Shown: positions 7,961 through 15,015, numbered from the stretch's first letter. The stretch is DNA of 26,724 nucleotides from Candidatus Neomicrothrix sp. UBA4542 (GCA_002388005.1 DGLO01000082.1:7203-33926), one strand, 5' to 3'. Notes: generated from the letters alone by a model not told the origin. Made by a program: numbers and translations.

Positions 7961-8827
7961 ATGAGCGCTAGTTATCGACCCAGACGTTCGGTCCTTTACA
8001 TGCCAGCGGCTAATGAACGCGCCCTCGAAAAGGCGAAGGAAATACCGGCCGACGCGTTGATCTTCGACTTGGAGGATGCGGTATCGCCGGAGAGTAAAGA
8101 AGTGGCCCGGGCACAAGCCTGTGCGGCGGTCTCCTCCGCTGAATATGGCAATCGTGAATTGACGATCCGATGCAACGGACTTGAGACCCCATGGGGAGTG
8201 GACGATATCCTGGCCGCCGCCTCCGCAGCGCCCGCAGCGGTTGTAATACCCAAAGTTGACGGGCCTGAGTATCTCGACAGGGTTTCATCTCTGTTAGACG
8301 AAGGCGGAGCTCCTGCTTCAACTCGAATTTGGGCGATGGTTGAAACGCCATCCGGAATTCTGGAAGTCGACCAAATTGCTCGGCACGAACGAATGGAAGT
8401 CATGGTGCTGGGCACCAACGACATGGCCAAGGAGTTGCGAGCAACGATTACCCCTGACCGTCAAGCCCTGCTTCCGCATCTCGCCAGATGTCTTGTCTCG
8501 GTAAGAGCCGCTGACAAAGGAATTCTCGATGGTGTCTACAACGACATTCAAGATGACACCGGCTTCGCCTCAGTATGTCTTCAAGGAGCACAAATGGGGT
8601 TCGATGGAAAGACTCTCATCCATCCGAGTCAAGTCGCCCCAACCAACGAGATATTTGCGCCGAGTTTGGATCAACTCGACTTCCACCGGCGCGTCATCGA
8701 AGAATTCGAATCTGCTGAAAAAGACGGCCGTGGCGTACTCACAATCGACGGAAAAATGATTGAAAATCTGCATGTCGACGAAGCCCGTCGAGTCCTGGCA
8801 GTAGCTGAAGCGATTGCAGCGCTTTAA
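7961..8827 (+). CDS. CitE-like CoA-ester lyase or thioesterase (HpcH/HpaI family)
   Basis: This 288-residue protein is a second, shorter member of the same superfamily as its upstream neighbour. ATG 7961 has AGGAG six bases upstream. The barrel motifs are complete: F-D-L-E-D-A-V at 35-41, Arg70 in the T-I-R-C-N strand, Mg2+ ligands Glu129 (M-V-E-T-P) and Asp154 (G-T-N-D-M), and G-K-T-L-I-H-P-S-Q at 216-224. The length and the H-P-S-Q motif fit CitE-like proteins, which include citramalyl-CoA lyases and the malyl-CoA thioesterase Mcl2. In organisms with an Mcl1/Mcl2 pair, one enzyme cleaves or forms malyl-CoA and the other hydrolyses it; such a division is plausible here but not proven. It probably shares a transcript with the upstream lyase. 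Confidence 0.85.
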   Translation: MSASYRPRRSVLYMPAANERALEKAKEIPADALIFDLEDAVSPESKEVARAQACAAVSSAEYGNRELTIRCNGLETPWGVDDILAAASAAPAAVVIPKVDGPEYLDRVSSLLDEGGAPASTRIWAMVETPSGILEVDQIARHERMEVMVLGTNDMAKELRATITPDRQALLPHLARCLVSVRAADKGILDGVYNDIQDDTGFASVCLQGAQMGFDGKTLIHPSQVAPTNEIFAPSLDQLDFHRRVIEEFESAEKDGRGVLTIDGKMIENLHVDEARRVLAVAEAIAAL

Positions 8828-8883
8828 ATCACTTGTTGCGTCAGAACTCGTGTGATGTTGGCGTGAAGCGCGACAATAGAAAC

Positions 8884-9264
8884 ATGCCCATGCGGACGAA
8901 CTGCCGTCATTACGAGACTCGCTCCTATGCCAACGGTGAAACAGTCAGAAAATGCAATCTCGACCTCGCCCCTGAAGCCCCGTGGCGTTGCCCCGAAAGT
9001 TGCCCCGAGTATTTGCCACGAAGGATCGACGTAGCTTGGGACCACGGAACACTGGGAGTACAAGACTTTGCGGAGGAGCCCGACAGCCTGGGCGAAGATG
9101 ACTCCATAGCCGCCTTGCTCGACGCGGCCGAGGACATAGTGAACGCAGCCGGTCCGGACATTTTGACCGAAATAGAGGCAGAGCGACGCGGAAAGAAACG
9201 ACGCCGACCCCGGATGGGTAAGAAAACCAGAGCGAAGAAGCGAAAGAAGGGCAGAAAACGCTGA
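8884..9264 (+). CDS. Unknown Cys4 protein with strongly basic tail, directly before sufD
   Basis: I chose ATG 8884 (126 residues) because sequence upstream of it does not look protein-like; no clear ribosome binding site precedes it, and ATG 8890 is also possible. The N-terminus holds four cysteines at 7, 24, 36 and 40 (C-x16-C-x11-C-x3-C) in a block rich in conserved-looking Pro, Trp and Arg. This looks like a small zinc or Fe-S binding module. Residues 61-100 are acidic and helical. The final 26 residues contain 19 Lys or Arg, a possible nucleic-acid or ribosome contact. I recognise no named family. It ends 51 bases before sufD, with the candidate suf operator in between, so it belongs to the preceding transcript but sits at the heart of the suf block. 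Confidence 0.75.
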   Translation: MPMRTNCRHYETRSYANGETVRKCNLDLAPEAPWRCPESCPEYLPRRIDVAWDHGTLGVQDFAEEPDSLGEDDSIAALLDAAEDIVNAAGPDILTEIEAERRGKKRRRPRMGKKTRAKKRKKGRKR

Positions 9265-9286
9265 GGCTCAGCACCTAGGGGATTTC

Positions 9287-9302
9287 TCCTATCTGGATAG
9301 GT
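9287..9302. promoter_or_regulatory. Candidate suf operator, copy 2 (before sufD)
   Basis: The 14-bp core at 9288-9301 is a perfect inverted repeat, CCTATC-TG-GATAGG. It shares the CTATC-NN-GATAG heart with the copy before sufB. It ends 13 bases before the GTG of sufD and abuts a TAGAAT -10-like hexamer, the expected position for a repressor site. Confidence 0.6.
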
Positions 9303-9307
9303 AGAAT
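9302..9307 (+). promoter_or_regulatory. Candidate -10 element for a leaderless sufD transcript
   Basis: TAGAAT lies eight bases before the GTG start of sufD. With the usual 6-8 base distance from -10 to start point, transcription would begin at or just before the start codon. No Shine-Dalgarno sequence is visible for sufD, which fits leaderless translation, common in actinobacteria. No convincing -35 hexamer is seen. Confidence 0.4.
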
Positions 9308-9315
9308 TATCCGCT

Positions 9316-10587
9316 GTGACGGCGAATCAACGCGGCCCTTTCAAACCAGCTAACGGGGCTGAACTGGTGGGCTCCTCAGCTTTCCAAAAACGACGCACCG
9401 CGGCCGAAGAAAAAGCTCGCGAAGCCGGGTTACCGTCCTTTGAGGAAGAGCTTTGGCGGTACACGCCGATAGCGGACCTGGACCTCTCGAAATATCGACT
9501 CGAAGCCCCAGGTGGCGCTGTTTTCGAATCCGGCCTAACTCAAGGCCTTGACGAACACGCGGCAGCAGTGATTCACATCGTTAACGGTCAACTCGTGTCG
9601 CTTTCAGTCACCGACGAGGCGTTAAGCGTTCACACCGACGGAGTCGAATTTGAAGACCTGATCGGTTCCGTTATGCAAACCGGCATTGACGTATTCTCCG
9701 ATTACAACCTGGCCTATTGCAGCGCCCCGATCGTCATCCACGTTGCTCCCAACGCAGTTATCAAGAATCCAGTCCTGATTCGCCAGCACACCACAACCGA
9801 CAGTTTGGTCTGGTTCCCGCGGGTACTTGTATACGCAGGTGAAAATTCCGAGGCAACGATCATCGAGCACCAAAGCAGTCCAGACATCGAAGCGTTGGTT
9901 TGTCCCGTCAACGAGCTCAAGATAAACCAAGCGGCGCGCCTCCGGTATCTCACGGTGCAAGAACACGGGCCGCGCTTATGGCAAATCGCAACGCAAACGG
10001 CAGAGATTGATCGGGACGCTCATCTCGCTGTGACTCAGATAGCGCTTGGCGGCGGATATGCCCGAGCGAGAGTCGATACCAAGATGATTGGTCAAGGCTC
10101 ATCGGGTGACATCAGTGCCGTGTACTTCGGTCGCGCCGACACCCAGTACGACTTCAGGACCTTTCAGCAACATCAGGCACCCCACACGAACTCCAACCTC
10201 CTATTCAAGGGCGTTGTCGATGACCGAAGTAGAGCGATCTATACCGGCCTTATCAGGATCGAACCCGATGCCGCCGACGTAAACGCATACCAGACCAACC
10301 GCACGCTCAAACTTTCTGACGAAGCCTGGGCGGAGTCAGTGCCGAATCTTGAAATCGAAAATAATGACGTCCGATGTAGCCACGCATCCGCGGTTGGTCC
10401 CGTCGACGAGGACCAACGCTTTTACCTAGAGAGTCGCGGGGTGCCGCGAGGGACTGCTGAAGCCTTGGTCGTACGAGGGTTTTTTGGTGAGGTACTAGAC
10501 AAGATTTCCGTGGCAGGTGTCAGCGCCGCTGTCAATTCTCGTATTGGCCAATTGTTGGCCCTCGACGGACAAGACAATCGATCATGA
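9316..10587 (+). CDS. sufD: Fe-S cluster assembly protein SufD
   Basis: SufD is the SufB paralogue that pairs with SufB and binds one SufC in the SufBC2D scaffold. The 423-residue frame starts at GTG 9316. The C-terminal signature V-R-C-S-H-A-S-A-V-G-P places Cys354 and His356 at the motif that meets SufB in the complex, followed by R-F-Y-L-E-S-R-G and V-R-G-F-F-G-E-V-L. The N-terminal part has W-R-Y-T-P near residue 46, a family motif. The start has no Shine-Dalgarno sequence but a TAGAAT hexamer eight bases upstream, and the palindrome lies between that and the previous gene. Its stop overlaps the Rieske gene start by four bases (ATGA), so the two are translationally coupled. Confidence 0.93.
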   Translation: MTANQRGPFKPANGAELVGSSAFQKRRTAAEEKAREAGLPSFEEELWRYTPIADLDLSKYRLEAPGGAVFESGLTQGLDEHAAAVIHIVNGQLVSLSVTDEALSVHTDGVEFEDLIGSVMQTGIDVFSDYNLAYCSAPIVIHVAPNAVIKNPVLIRQHTTTDSLVWFPRVLVYAGENSEATIIEHQSSPDIEALVCPVNELKINQAARLRYLTVQEHGPRLWQIATQTAEIDRDAHLAVTQIALGGGYARARVDTKMIGQGSSGDISAVYFGRADTQYDFRTFQQHQAPHTNSNLLFKGVVDDRSRAIYTGLIRIEPDAADVNAYQTNRTLKLSDEAWAESVPNLEIENNDVRCSHASAVGPVDEDQRFYLESRGVPRGTAEALVVRGFFGEVLDKISVAGVSAAVNSRIGQLLALDGQDNRS

Positions 10588-10892
10588 CCATCGTGTGTCA
10601 CTCCGACGACCTAACGCATGGCGAAGCTCAACGCTTTGACATAGAAGGACACCGGATCGCGGTAGTGCGGATTGGGGACAACGTTCACGCAGTAGCTGAT
10701 CGATGCAGCCACGCGAACTATTCGCTTTCTGAAGGAGTCGTCTGGCCAGAAGAATGCGCGATCGAATGCCCAAAACATTTCTCGAAGTTCAATTTGAGAA
10801 CTGGAACGCCCGACGTCTTTCCAGCCACGCAGCCGATCACGGTTTACGAGGCGCGCGTATTGGATGGCGAAGTCATCGTGGACTTGCCGTGA
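10584..10892 (+). CDS. Rieske-type [2Fe-2S] ferredoxin
   Basis: This 102-residue protein is a compact Rieske domain. Ligands are Cys41-x-His43 in D-R-C-S-H and Cys62-P-K-His65 in I-E-C-P-K-H-F, with the normal 18-residue interval. Relatives act as ferredoxins of non-haem oxygenases, but a small Rieske protein within the actinobacterial suf operon is a known arrangement and may supply electrons or act in cluster assembly or transfer. It overlaps sufD by four bases and the first sufC by four bases (GTGA), so it is embedded in a tightly coupled sufD-rieske-sufC unit. No signal peptide or membrane anchor is seen, so it is cytoplasmic. Confidence 0.9.
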   Translation: MTIVCHSDDLTHGEAQRFDIEGHRIAVVRIGDNVHAVADRCSHANYSLSEGVVWPEECAIECPKHFSKFNLRTGTPDVFPATQPITVYEARVLDGEVIVDLP

Positions 10893-11719
10893 CCACGCTT
10901 TCGATCAAGAATCTTGGCGTCAAAGTCGGAGAGCAACAGATCCTCCACGGGGTGAATCTGAACGTGTCCTCAGGACAAGTCCACGCCGTGATGGGCCCCA
11001 ATGGATCAGGTAAGAGCACTCTTGCCAACGTAATCATGGGGAAACCGGGCTATCAGGTCACCAGTGGTTCGATCACACTCGATGCACAGGATCTGTTGTC
11101 CGCTCCCACGTGGGTGCGCGCTCAAGCTGGGCTGTTTCTCGCCATGCAATATCCGACGGAGGTGCCCGGTGTCTCTTTACGCGAAACACTTGAATTGGCA
11201 TTGCAGGCGCGAGGCATAGAAAATATTGACACCGGATCTCGATTAGTCGAAGAAGCCGGCCGTATCGGTCTCAGCACTCAACTTCTTGACCGGGCTGTAA
11301 ATGTGGACCTGTCCGGTGGGGAGAAAAAGCGGAATGAGACGGCTCAACTCGCTGTTCTAAATCCACAGATAGCGGTCTTAGATGAACTAGATAGCGGACT
11401 TGACATTGACGCCTTGCGAGCCTGCGCTGAGCGCATCGAACAACTGACTCAAGCGGGTCTTGGCGTCCTTTGCATCACCCATTACCACCGCCTGCTCGAC
11501 TATTTGCCTGCGGACCAAGTGCACATCCTTATTGATGGACACATCGTTGAGAGTGGGGGACCAGAACTAGCTCAGGAGCTTGAGTCTGACGGTTACGCGC
11601 GTTTCTTGCCGTCAGATGGCGAATCCGATGGCGTGGAGGTGGCCATCGGAGGTCTCGGAGCTTCGAACCAGGCGCCCAGGCCCGATGCCGATGACCCATT
11701 CTCCGACCCACTCGCCTGA
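10889..11719 (+). CDS. sufC: SufC-type ATPase, first copy (with C-terminal tail)
   Basis: SufC is the ABC-type ATPase that drives shape changes in SufBCD. I chose GTG 10889 (276 residues), overlapping the Rieske stop; earlier in-frame codons lie inside the Rieske gene in another frame. Motifs are complete: Walker A G-P-N-G-S-G-K-S-T at 36-44, Q-loop Gln87, signature L-S-G-G-E-K-K-R-N-E at 141-150, Walker B with Asp165-Glu166, D-loop S-G-L-D, and H-loop His198. Compared with the second SufC (14266-15015), the region before the signature is shorter and diverged. About 36 extra acidic and proline-rich residues follow the usual end at Y-A-R-F. It probably partners SufD, being translated with it. 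Calling it SufC rather than a generic ABC protein rests on the S-G-G-E-K-K-R-N-E and L-D-E-x-D-S-G-L-D motifs. Confidence 0.9.
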   Translation: MTTLSIKNLGVKVGEQQILHGVNLNVSSGQVHAVMGPNGSGKSTLANVIMGKPGYQVTSGSITLDAQDLLSAPTWVRAQAGLFLAMQYPTEVPGVSLRETLELALQARGIENIDTGSRLVEEAGRIGLSTQLLDRAVNVDLSGGEKKRNETAQLAVLNPQIAVLDELDSGLDIDALRACAERIEQLTQAGLGVLCITHYHRLLDYLPADQVHILIDGHIVESGGPELAQELESDGYARFLPSDGESDGVEVAIGGLGASNQAPRPDADDPFSDPLA

Positions 11720-11739
11720 GCATTTTTTCTTTATCGAGC

Positions 11740-11754
11740 TAACGACCGTCGTTA
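11740..11754. promoter_or_regulatory. 15-bp palindrome before the pterin dehydratase, candidate operator
   Basis: TAACGAC-C-GTCGTTA is a perfect inverted repeat with 7-bp arms around one base. It sits 47 bases before the ATG at 11802. A TAAACT hexamer at 11753-11758 could be a -10 element, which puts the palindrome in the promoter spacer, typical for TetR-type repressor sites. It is not followed by a T-run on either strand, so a terminator is less likely. Confidence 0.45.
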
Positions 11755-11801
11755 AACTGATCTCATTCCGTCCGGCTTAAGCAGCACTGGGGAGACGCAA
11801 C

Positions 11802-12092
11802 ATGGAGCGCCACCTGCTCGAGGCTGAAGAGATCGACACGTTTTTGAAAGAGCAACCGGAGTGGTGTTTTTCTGTTGACTCCCTCACGCGAACTTACCAA
11901 TTCCCAGATTTTGTGAGCGCATTCGCATTCATGTCGGCCGTCGCGACGCATTGTGATTGTCTTAACCACCACCCCGACTGGTCCAATGTTTATGGAGTGG
12001 TGAAAGTTTGTTTAACTACTCACGATCGCGGTGGAGTGACCTCACTTGACACGGCGCTAGCTCAGATCATGGAAGACCTAGCGAATGGTTGA
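11802..12092 (+). CDS. 4a-hydroxytetrahydrobiopterin dehydratase (pterin-4a-carbinolamine dehydratase)
   Basis: The 96-residue length fits the PCD/DCoH family, which dehydrates 4a-hydroxytetrahydrobiopterin in recycling of the pterin cofactor; bacterial members also have less clear roles. The active-site block L-N-H-H-P-D-W is at 54-60, and the conserved tail V-x-L-T-T-H-D-x-G-G-V-T-x-x-D runs from 69 to 83. ATG 11802 has GGGGAG seven bases upstream. No aromatic amino acid hydroxylase is in view, so the physiological partner is unknown. The gene overlaps the start of the Nudix gene by eight bases, suggesting coupled translation, and is preceded by a candidate promoter with a palindrome. Confidence 0.9.
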   Translation: MERHLLEAEEIDTFLKEQPEWCFSVDSLTRTYQFPDFVSAFAFMSAVATHCDCLNHHPDWSNVYGVVKVCLTTHDRGGVTSLDTALAQIMEDLANG

Positions 12093-12549
12093 CTTTAGGC
12101 GCATTCTCTTTCGGATATACCGGAGCTGGGTGTTGCGAAGACCAGCGCGACTTACCGTAGGAGTGCGTGCGCTGGTAGTTGACGACGAAAATCGCATTTG
12201 TCTCGTTCGACATAGCTACCGCGAGGGCTGGTACTTGCCAGGTGGTGGCGTCAAGACAGGTGAATCCCTCGTTGGAGCGATGCAACGGGAACTCCTGGAA
12301 GAGACCGGTATCGAACTCCCGGAAACTCCCCAGTCAGTCCACGGAGTTTTCTCGTCTTTCAAAGAACACAAAAGCGATCACGTCGTCGTTTTTGTCGTCA
12401 CCGATTGGTCGGTGGCTGCCTCGGTGTCAGCAGAAATCGCCGAAGTGGGATTCTTCGCCGCGGACGAACTCCCTAAAGGAACATCGGCAGCAACAACGAG
12501 GCGGATCAAAGAACACATGACTGGGGTGCCACCCGGACACCGATGGTGA
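12085..12549 (+). CDS. Nudix hydrolase
   Basis: This 154-residue protein contains a complete Nudix box from Gly54 to Ile76: G-x5-E with Glu60, then R68-E69-L-x-E72-E73-x-G75. Residues 26-53 form the usual preceding strands, ending in W-Y-L-P-G-G-G. Nudix enzymes hydrolyse nucleoside diphosphates linked to another group, and the substrate cannot be predicted from this sequence. The N-terminal 20 residues are basic and aromatic but not a convincing signal peptide. The start overlaps the end of the pterin dehydratase gene by eight bases. The stop is seven bases from the stop of the convergent sufU, leaving no space for an intergenic terminator. Confidence 0.9.
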   Translation: MVDFRRILFRIYRSWVLRRPARLTVGVRALVVDDENRICLVRHSYREGWYLPGGGVKTGESLVGAMQRELLEETGIELPETPQSVHGVFSSFKEHKSDHVVVFVVTDWSVAASVSAEIAEVGFFAADELPKGTSAATTRRIKEHMTGVPPGHRW

Positions 12550-12556
12550 AGCCTCC

Positions 12557-13024
12557 CTACACACCTGATTCATCTAACCCAGCGAGCAAAGTGTTCCATG
12601 ACAATGTCGCGCACTTAATACGAACGGGAAACTTCACCACGCCCTTGAGAGCATCAAGGTCTCCAAGTTCAAAGGACGCGCCATCTCTTGAAATTGTGTC
12701 GTCAGGGCCAATCGACTCTTCATGGATTGACATCATTGCTTTGAACTGACGGGTGAGATAGCGGACCTCATCTACCGACTTTCCCTGAACGGCGGCTGAC
12801 ATCATCGAAGCCGAAGCTTGACTGATAGAACAGCCCTGTCCGTTGACCATAAGTTCGCGGATCACTTCGTCTTCTAACTCAAACGTAAGTAAGACTTCGT
12901 CTCCACAAAGCGGATTGAAGCCCTCGGCTTTGTGAGCCGGAGGGCACTCAAGTTCGCCGCGATGGCGCGGGTTGCGATAGTGATCGAGGATGATTTCTTT
13001 ATAGAGGTCTTCAAGGCCAGACAT
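12557..13024 (-). CDS. sufU: SufU, zinc-dependent sulfurtransferase of the SUF system
   Basis: SufU takes persulfide sulfur from SufS and passes it to SufBCD. The 155-residue protein starts M-S-G-L-E-D-L-Y-K-E-I-I-L-D-H-Y-R-N-P, the standard SufU/IscU N-terminus. The zinc-site and catalytic residues are all visible: Cys40 and Asp42 in N-P-L-C-G-D, Cys65 in G-Q-G-C-S-I-S, and Cys138 in R-I-K-C-A-T-L-S-W. An insert at about 80-125 separates the second and third sites, as in SufU rather than IscU. It lies 15 bases downstream of sufS and is probably the last gene of the sufC2-sufS-sufU transcript. Confidence 0.94.
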   Translation of the reverse strand: MSGLEDLYKEIILDHYRNPRHRGELECPPAHKAEGFNPLCGDEVLLTFELEDEVIRELMVNGQGCSISQASASMMSAAVQGKSVDEVRYLTRQFKAMMSIHEESIGPDDTISRDGASFELGDLDALKGVVKFPVRIKCATLSWNTLLAGLDESGV

Positions 13025-13039
13025 GTCACATTCCTTGAT

Positions 13040-14269
13040 CTAGCGAGCGAACAGTTCGCCGGCAGGTGCCAACGATTCCACTAGAGCATCGATATCGGCT
13101 GTGTTGTTGTAAATGTAGAGCGACGCCCGCGCTGTCGCGACTAGACCGAGTTCTCGCATCAACGGCTTCGCGCAGTGATGACCGGCGCGGACGCAAATAC
13201 CTCGTTGGTCTAACACTTGACTCAGATCGTGGGGGTGCACATCTTGATACTGGAGCGAGAGGACGCCCCCTCTTTCCGCAGCATTTCTTGGCCCGTGGAT
13301 AGTTAGGTCTTCACCGTAACGGTTGTCGAGTGCACGAAGGGCATAGTCGGTCAACTCAATTTCATGCTGACGTACGTTGTTCATACCCAACGATTCAAGA
13401 AAATCTACGGCCGCGCCCAACCCTATGATCTCGGCGATTGGAGGCGTTCCCGCCTCAAACTTGTGAGGAAGCTCGTTAGGAGTAAATCCGTCGCGCCGCA
13501 CATCAAGGATCATCTCGCCTCCACCAAGGAATGGTGGCATTGCATCCAATAACTCTGATCGACCCCATAGAACGCCGATGCCAGTAGGCCCGCACATTTT
13601 GTGTCCAGTGAAGCAAAGAAGATCTGCACCGAGCTCTTCGACACGTGTGGGAAGGTGGGGAACGAATTGGCTTCCATCGACTGCTAACAAGGCCCCCGCG
13701 CTGTGGGCGCGATCAGCAAGTTCCTTTATTGGATTGAGCGTTCCCAACACATTGCTCATGGCCGTGACGCTGACCATCTTGACTCCATCCAATAGTTCGT
13801 CCAGTCGTGACAGGTCGAGGTGACCGTCAGAGGTCAGAGGTATCCATCGGATCTCAAAACCCTTCTCGGCCGCCAGTATTTGCCACGGAACTATGTTCGC
13901 ATGATGCTCCATGTCGCTGATGAGCACGGCGTCGGTTGGGCCAAGGCTATTACCACCCCAAGATCGCGCAATGAGATTAAAGGACTCGGTCGCGTTCTTC
14001 GTGAAGACGATCTCGTTTGCCGAGGACGCTCCGATGAATTTCGCAACCCGTGTCCGGGCTAGCTCCATTGCCTCCGTGGCTTGGGCGGCGATCGCGTAAG
14101 CGCCTCTGTGGACGTTGGCGTTGATGGTTCGGTAGTAGTCATTCATGGCTTCAATCACCGCGACCGGCTTTTGAGACGATGCCGCTGAATCCAGATAAAC
14201 GATTTCATGACCGTTGACTTTCTGGGACAGCACAGGAAACTGGCTCTTGAGATCAGATGGAAGGCTCAT
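13040..14269 (-). CDS. sufS: Cysteine desulfurase SufS (class V aminotransferase fold, group II)
   Basis: SufS is a PLP enzyme that removes sulfur from cysteine and holds it as a persulfide. The 409-residue frame has the group II pattern: PLP-binding Lys224 in F-T-G-H-K-M-C-G-P-T-G, Asp198 and Gln201 in V-D-G-S-Q, His122-His123 in M-E-H-H-A-N, and the persulfide Cys366 in R-A-G-H-H-C-A-K-P-L. The start ATG at 14269 overlaps the stop of the second sufC by four bases, so these genes are translationally coupled. SufU follows 15 bases downstream. Sulfur made here would be delivered to the SufB scaffold encoded in the opposite-strand arm of the block. Confidence 0.95.
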   Translation of the reverse strand: MSLPSDLKSQFPVLSQKVNGHEIVYLDSAASSQKPVAVIEAMNDYYRTINANVHRGAYAIAAQATEAMELARTRVAKFIGASSANEIVFTKNATESFNLIARSWGGNSLGPTDAVLISDMEHHANIVPWQILAAEKGFEIRWIPLTSDGHLDLSRLDELLDGVKMVSVTAMSNVLGTLNPIKELADRAHSAGALLAVDGSQFVPHLPTRVEELGADLLCFTGHKMCGPTGIGVLWGRSELLDAMPPFLGGGEMILDVRRDGFTPNELPHKFEAGTPPIAEIIGLGAAVDFLESLGMNNVRQHEIELTDYALRALDNRYGEDLTIHGPRNAAERGGVLSLQYQDVHPHDLSQVLDQRGICVRAGHHCAKPLMRELGLVATARASLYIYNNTADIDALVESLAPAGELFAR

Positions 14270-15015
14270 AAGCCAAACCGTTCATAGCCGTCACTTTCCA
14301 ACTGCATAGCAAGTTCGGGTCCACCTGATTCCACTATTTGACCATTGATGAGAATGTGAACGCGATCTGGTTGTAACTCGGTGAGAAGTCGTTGATAGTG
14401 GGTGATCAGAAGGACCCCCATTTCTGGACGGGTTTGTCGAATTTCGCGTACTCCGTTGGCGACGATTTTTAGAGCATCCACATCTAGGCCGGAATCGGTT
14501 TCGTCCAACACCGCGAACTCGGGTTCAAGGATGGCTAACTGCAAGATTTCATTTCGCTTTTTCTCTCCACCCGAGAAACCTTCATTGAGATAACGATCCA
14601 TGAACGATGGGTCCATATCTAGACGCTCCATCCACTCTTGCATCCCGACATATATGTCAATCGCAGAGATGTCCTCCCCCTTGCGGGCAGAAGCCGCCTG
14701 GCGCAAGAAGTTGCGAACCGACACCCCAGAAATTTCTTGGGGATATTGGAAAGCCAAGAACATTCCTGCTTTCGCGCGAACGTCAGCTTCCCAACCGGTG
14801 ATGTCGTCTCCTCGAAAACGCATCAGGCCTCCGATTACTTCGTATTCGGGAGAACCCATCAGTGTCGTTGCTAGGGTCGACTTTCCCGACCCGTTAGGTC
14901 CCATGATCGCGTGCACTTCGCCAGCGTCAATCGTGAGATCGACCCCGTGCAGGATCTTCGGACCTTCGGTGGCCCGGACCTCGAGTGCCTCAATCTCGAA
15001 GAGCGGAGGTGCCAT
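14266..15015 (-). CDS. sufC: SufC ATPase, second copy (canonical length)
   Basis: This 249-residue protein matches the usual SufC length. Motifs: Walker A G-P-N-G-S-G-K-S-T at 39-47, Q-loop Gln90 in A-F-Q-Y-P, signature F-S-G-G-E-K-K-R-N-E at 147-156, Walker B Asp171-Glu172, D-loop S-G-L-D, and H-loop His206. It ends S-D-G-Y-E-R-F-G-L, with no extra tail. It is closer to the family consensus than the copy at 10889-11719, for example N-E-G-F-S-G-G-E-K-K-R-N-E-I-L-Q-L against N-V-D-L-S-G-G-E-K-K-R-N-E-T-A-Q-L. It heads a sufC-sufS-sufU unit on the minus strand. A degenerate copy of the suf palindrome lies 34 bases upstream of its start. Confidence 0.93.
   Translation of the reverse strand: MAPPLFEIEALEVRATEGPKILHGVDLTIDAGEVHAIMGPNGSGKSTLATTLMGSPEYEVIGGLMRFRGDDITGWEADVRAKAGMFLAFQYPQEISGVSVRNFLRQAASARKGEDISAIDIYVGMQEWMERLDMDPSFMDRYLNEGFSGGEKKRNEILQLAILEPEFAVLDETDSGLDVDALKIVANGVREIRQTRPEMGVLLITHYQRLLTELQPDRVHILINGQIVESGGPELAMQLESDGYERFGL

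Noticed and set aside
9260..9272. Small hairpin GCTGA-GGC-TCAGC at the end of the Cys4 protein gene
   Set aside because: The stem is five base pairs, overlaps the stop codon, and no T-run follows, so it is not a convincing terminator.
10754..10888. Longer start for the first sufC
   Set aside because: It would overlap the Rieske gene by more than 130 bases; the GTGA overlap at 10889 is the normal coupling.
12978..12984. GATAGTG half-site on the plus strand (inside sufU), and a similar one near 14395 (inside sufC2)
   Set aside because: Only half of the palindrome is present and both are in coding sequence; they are expected by chance.
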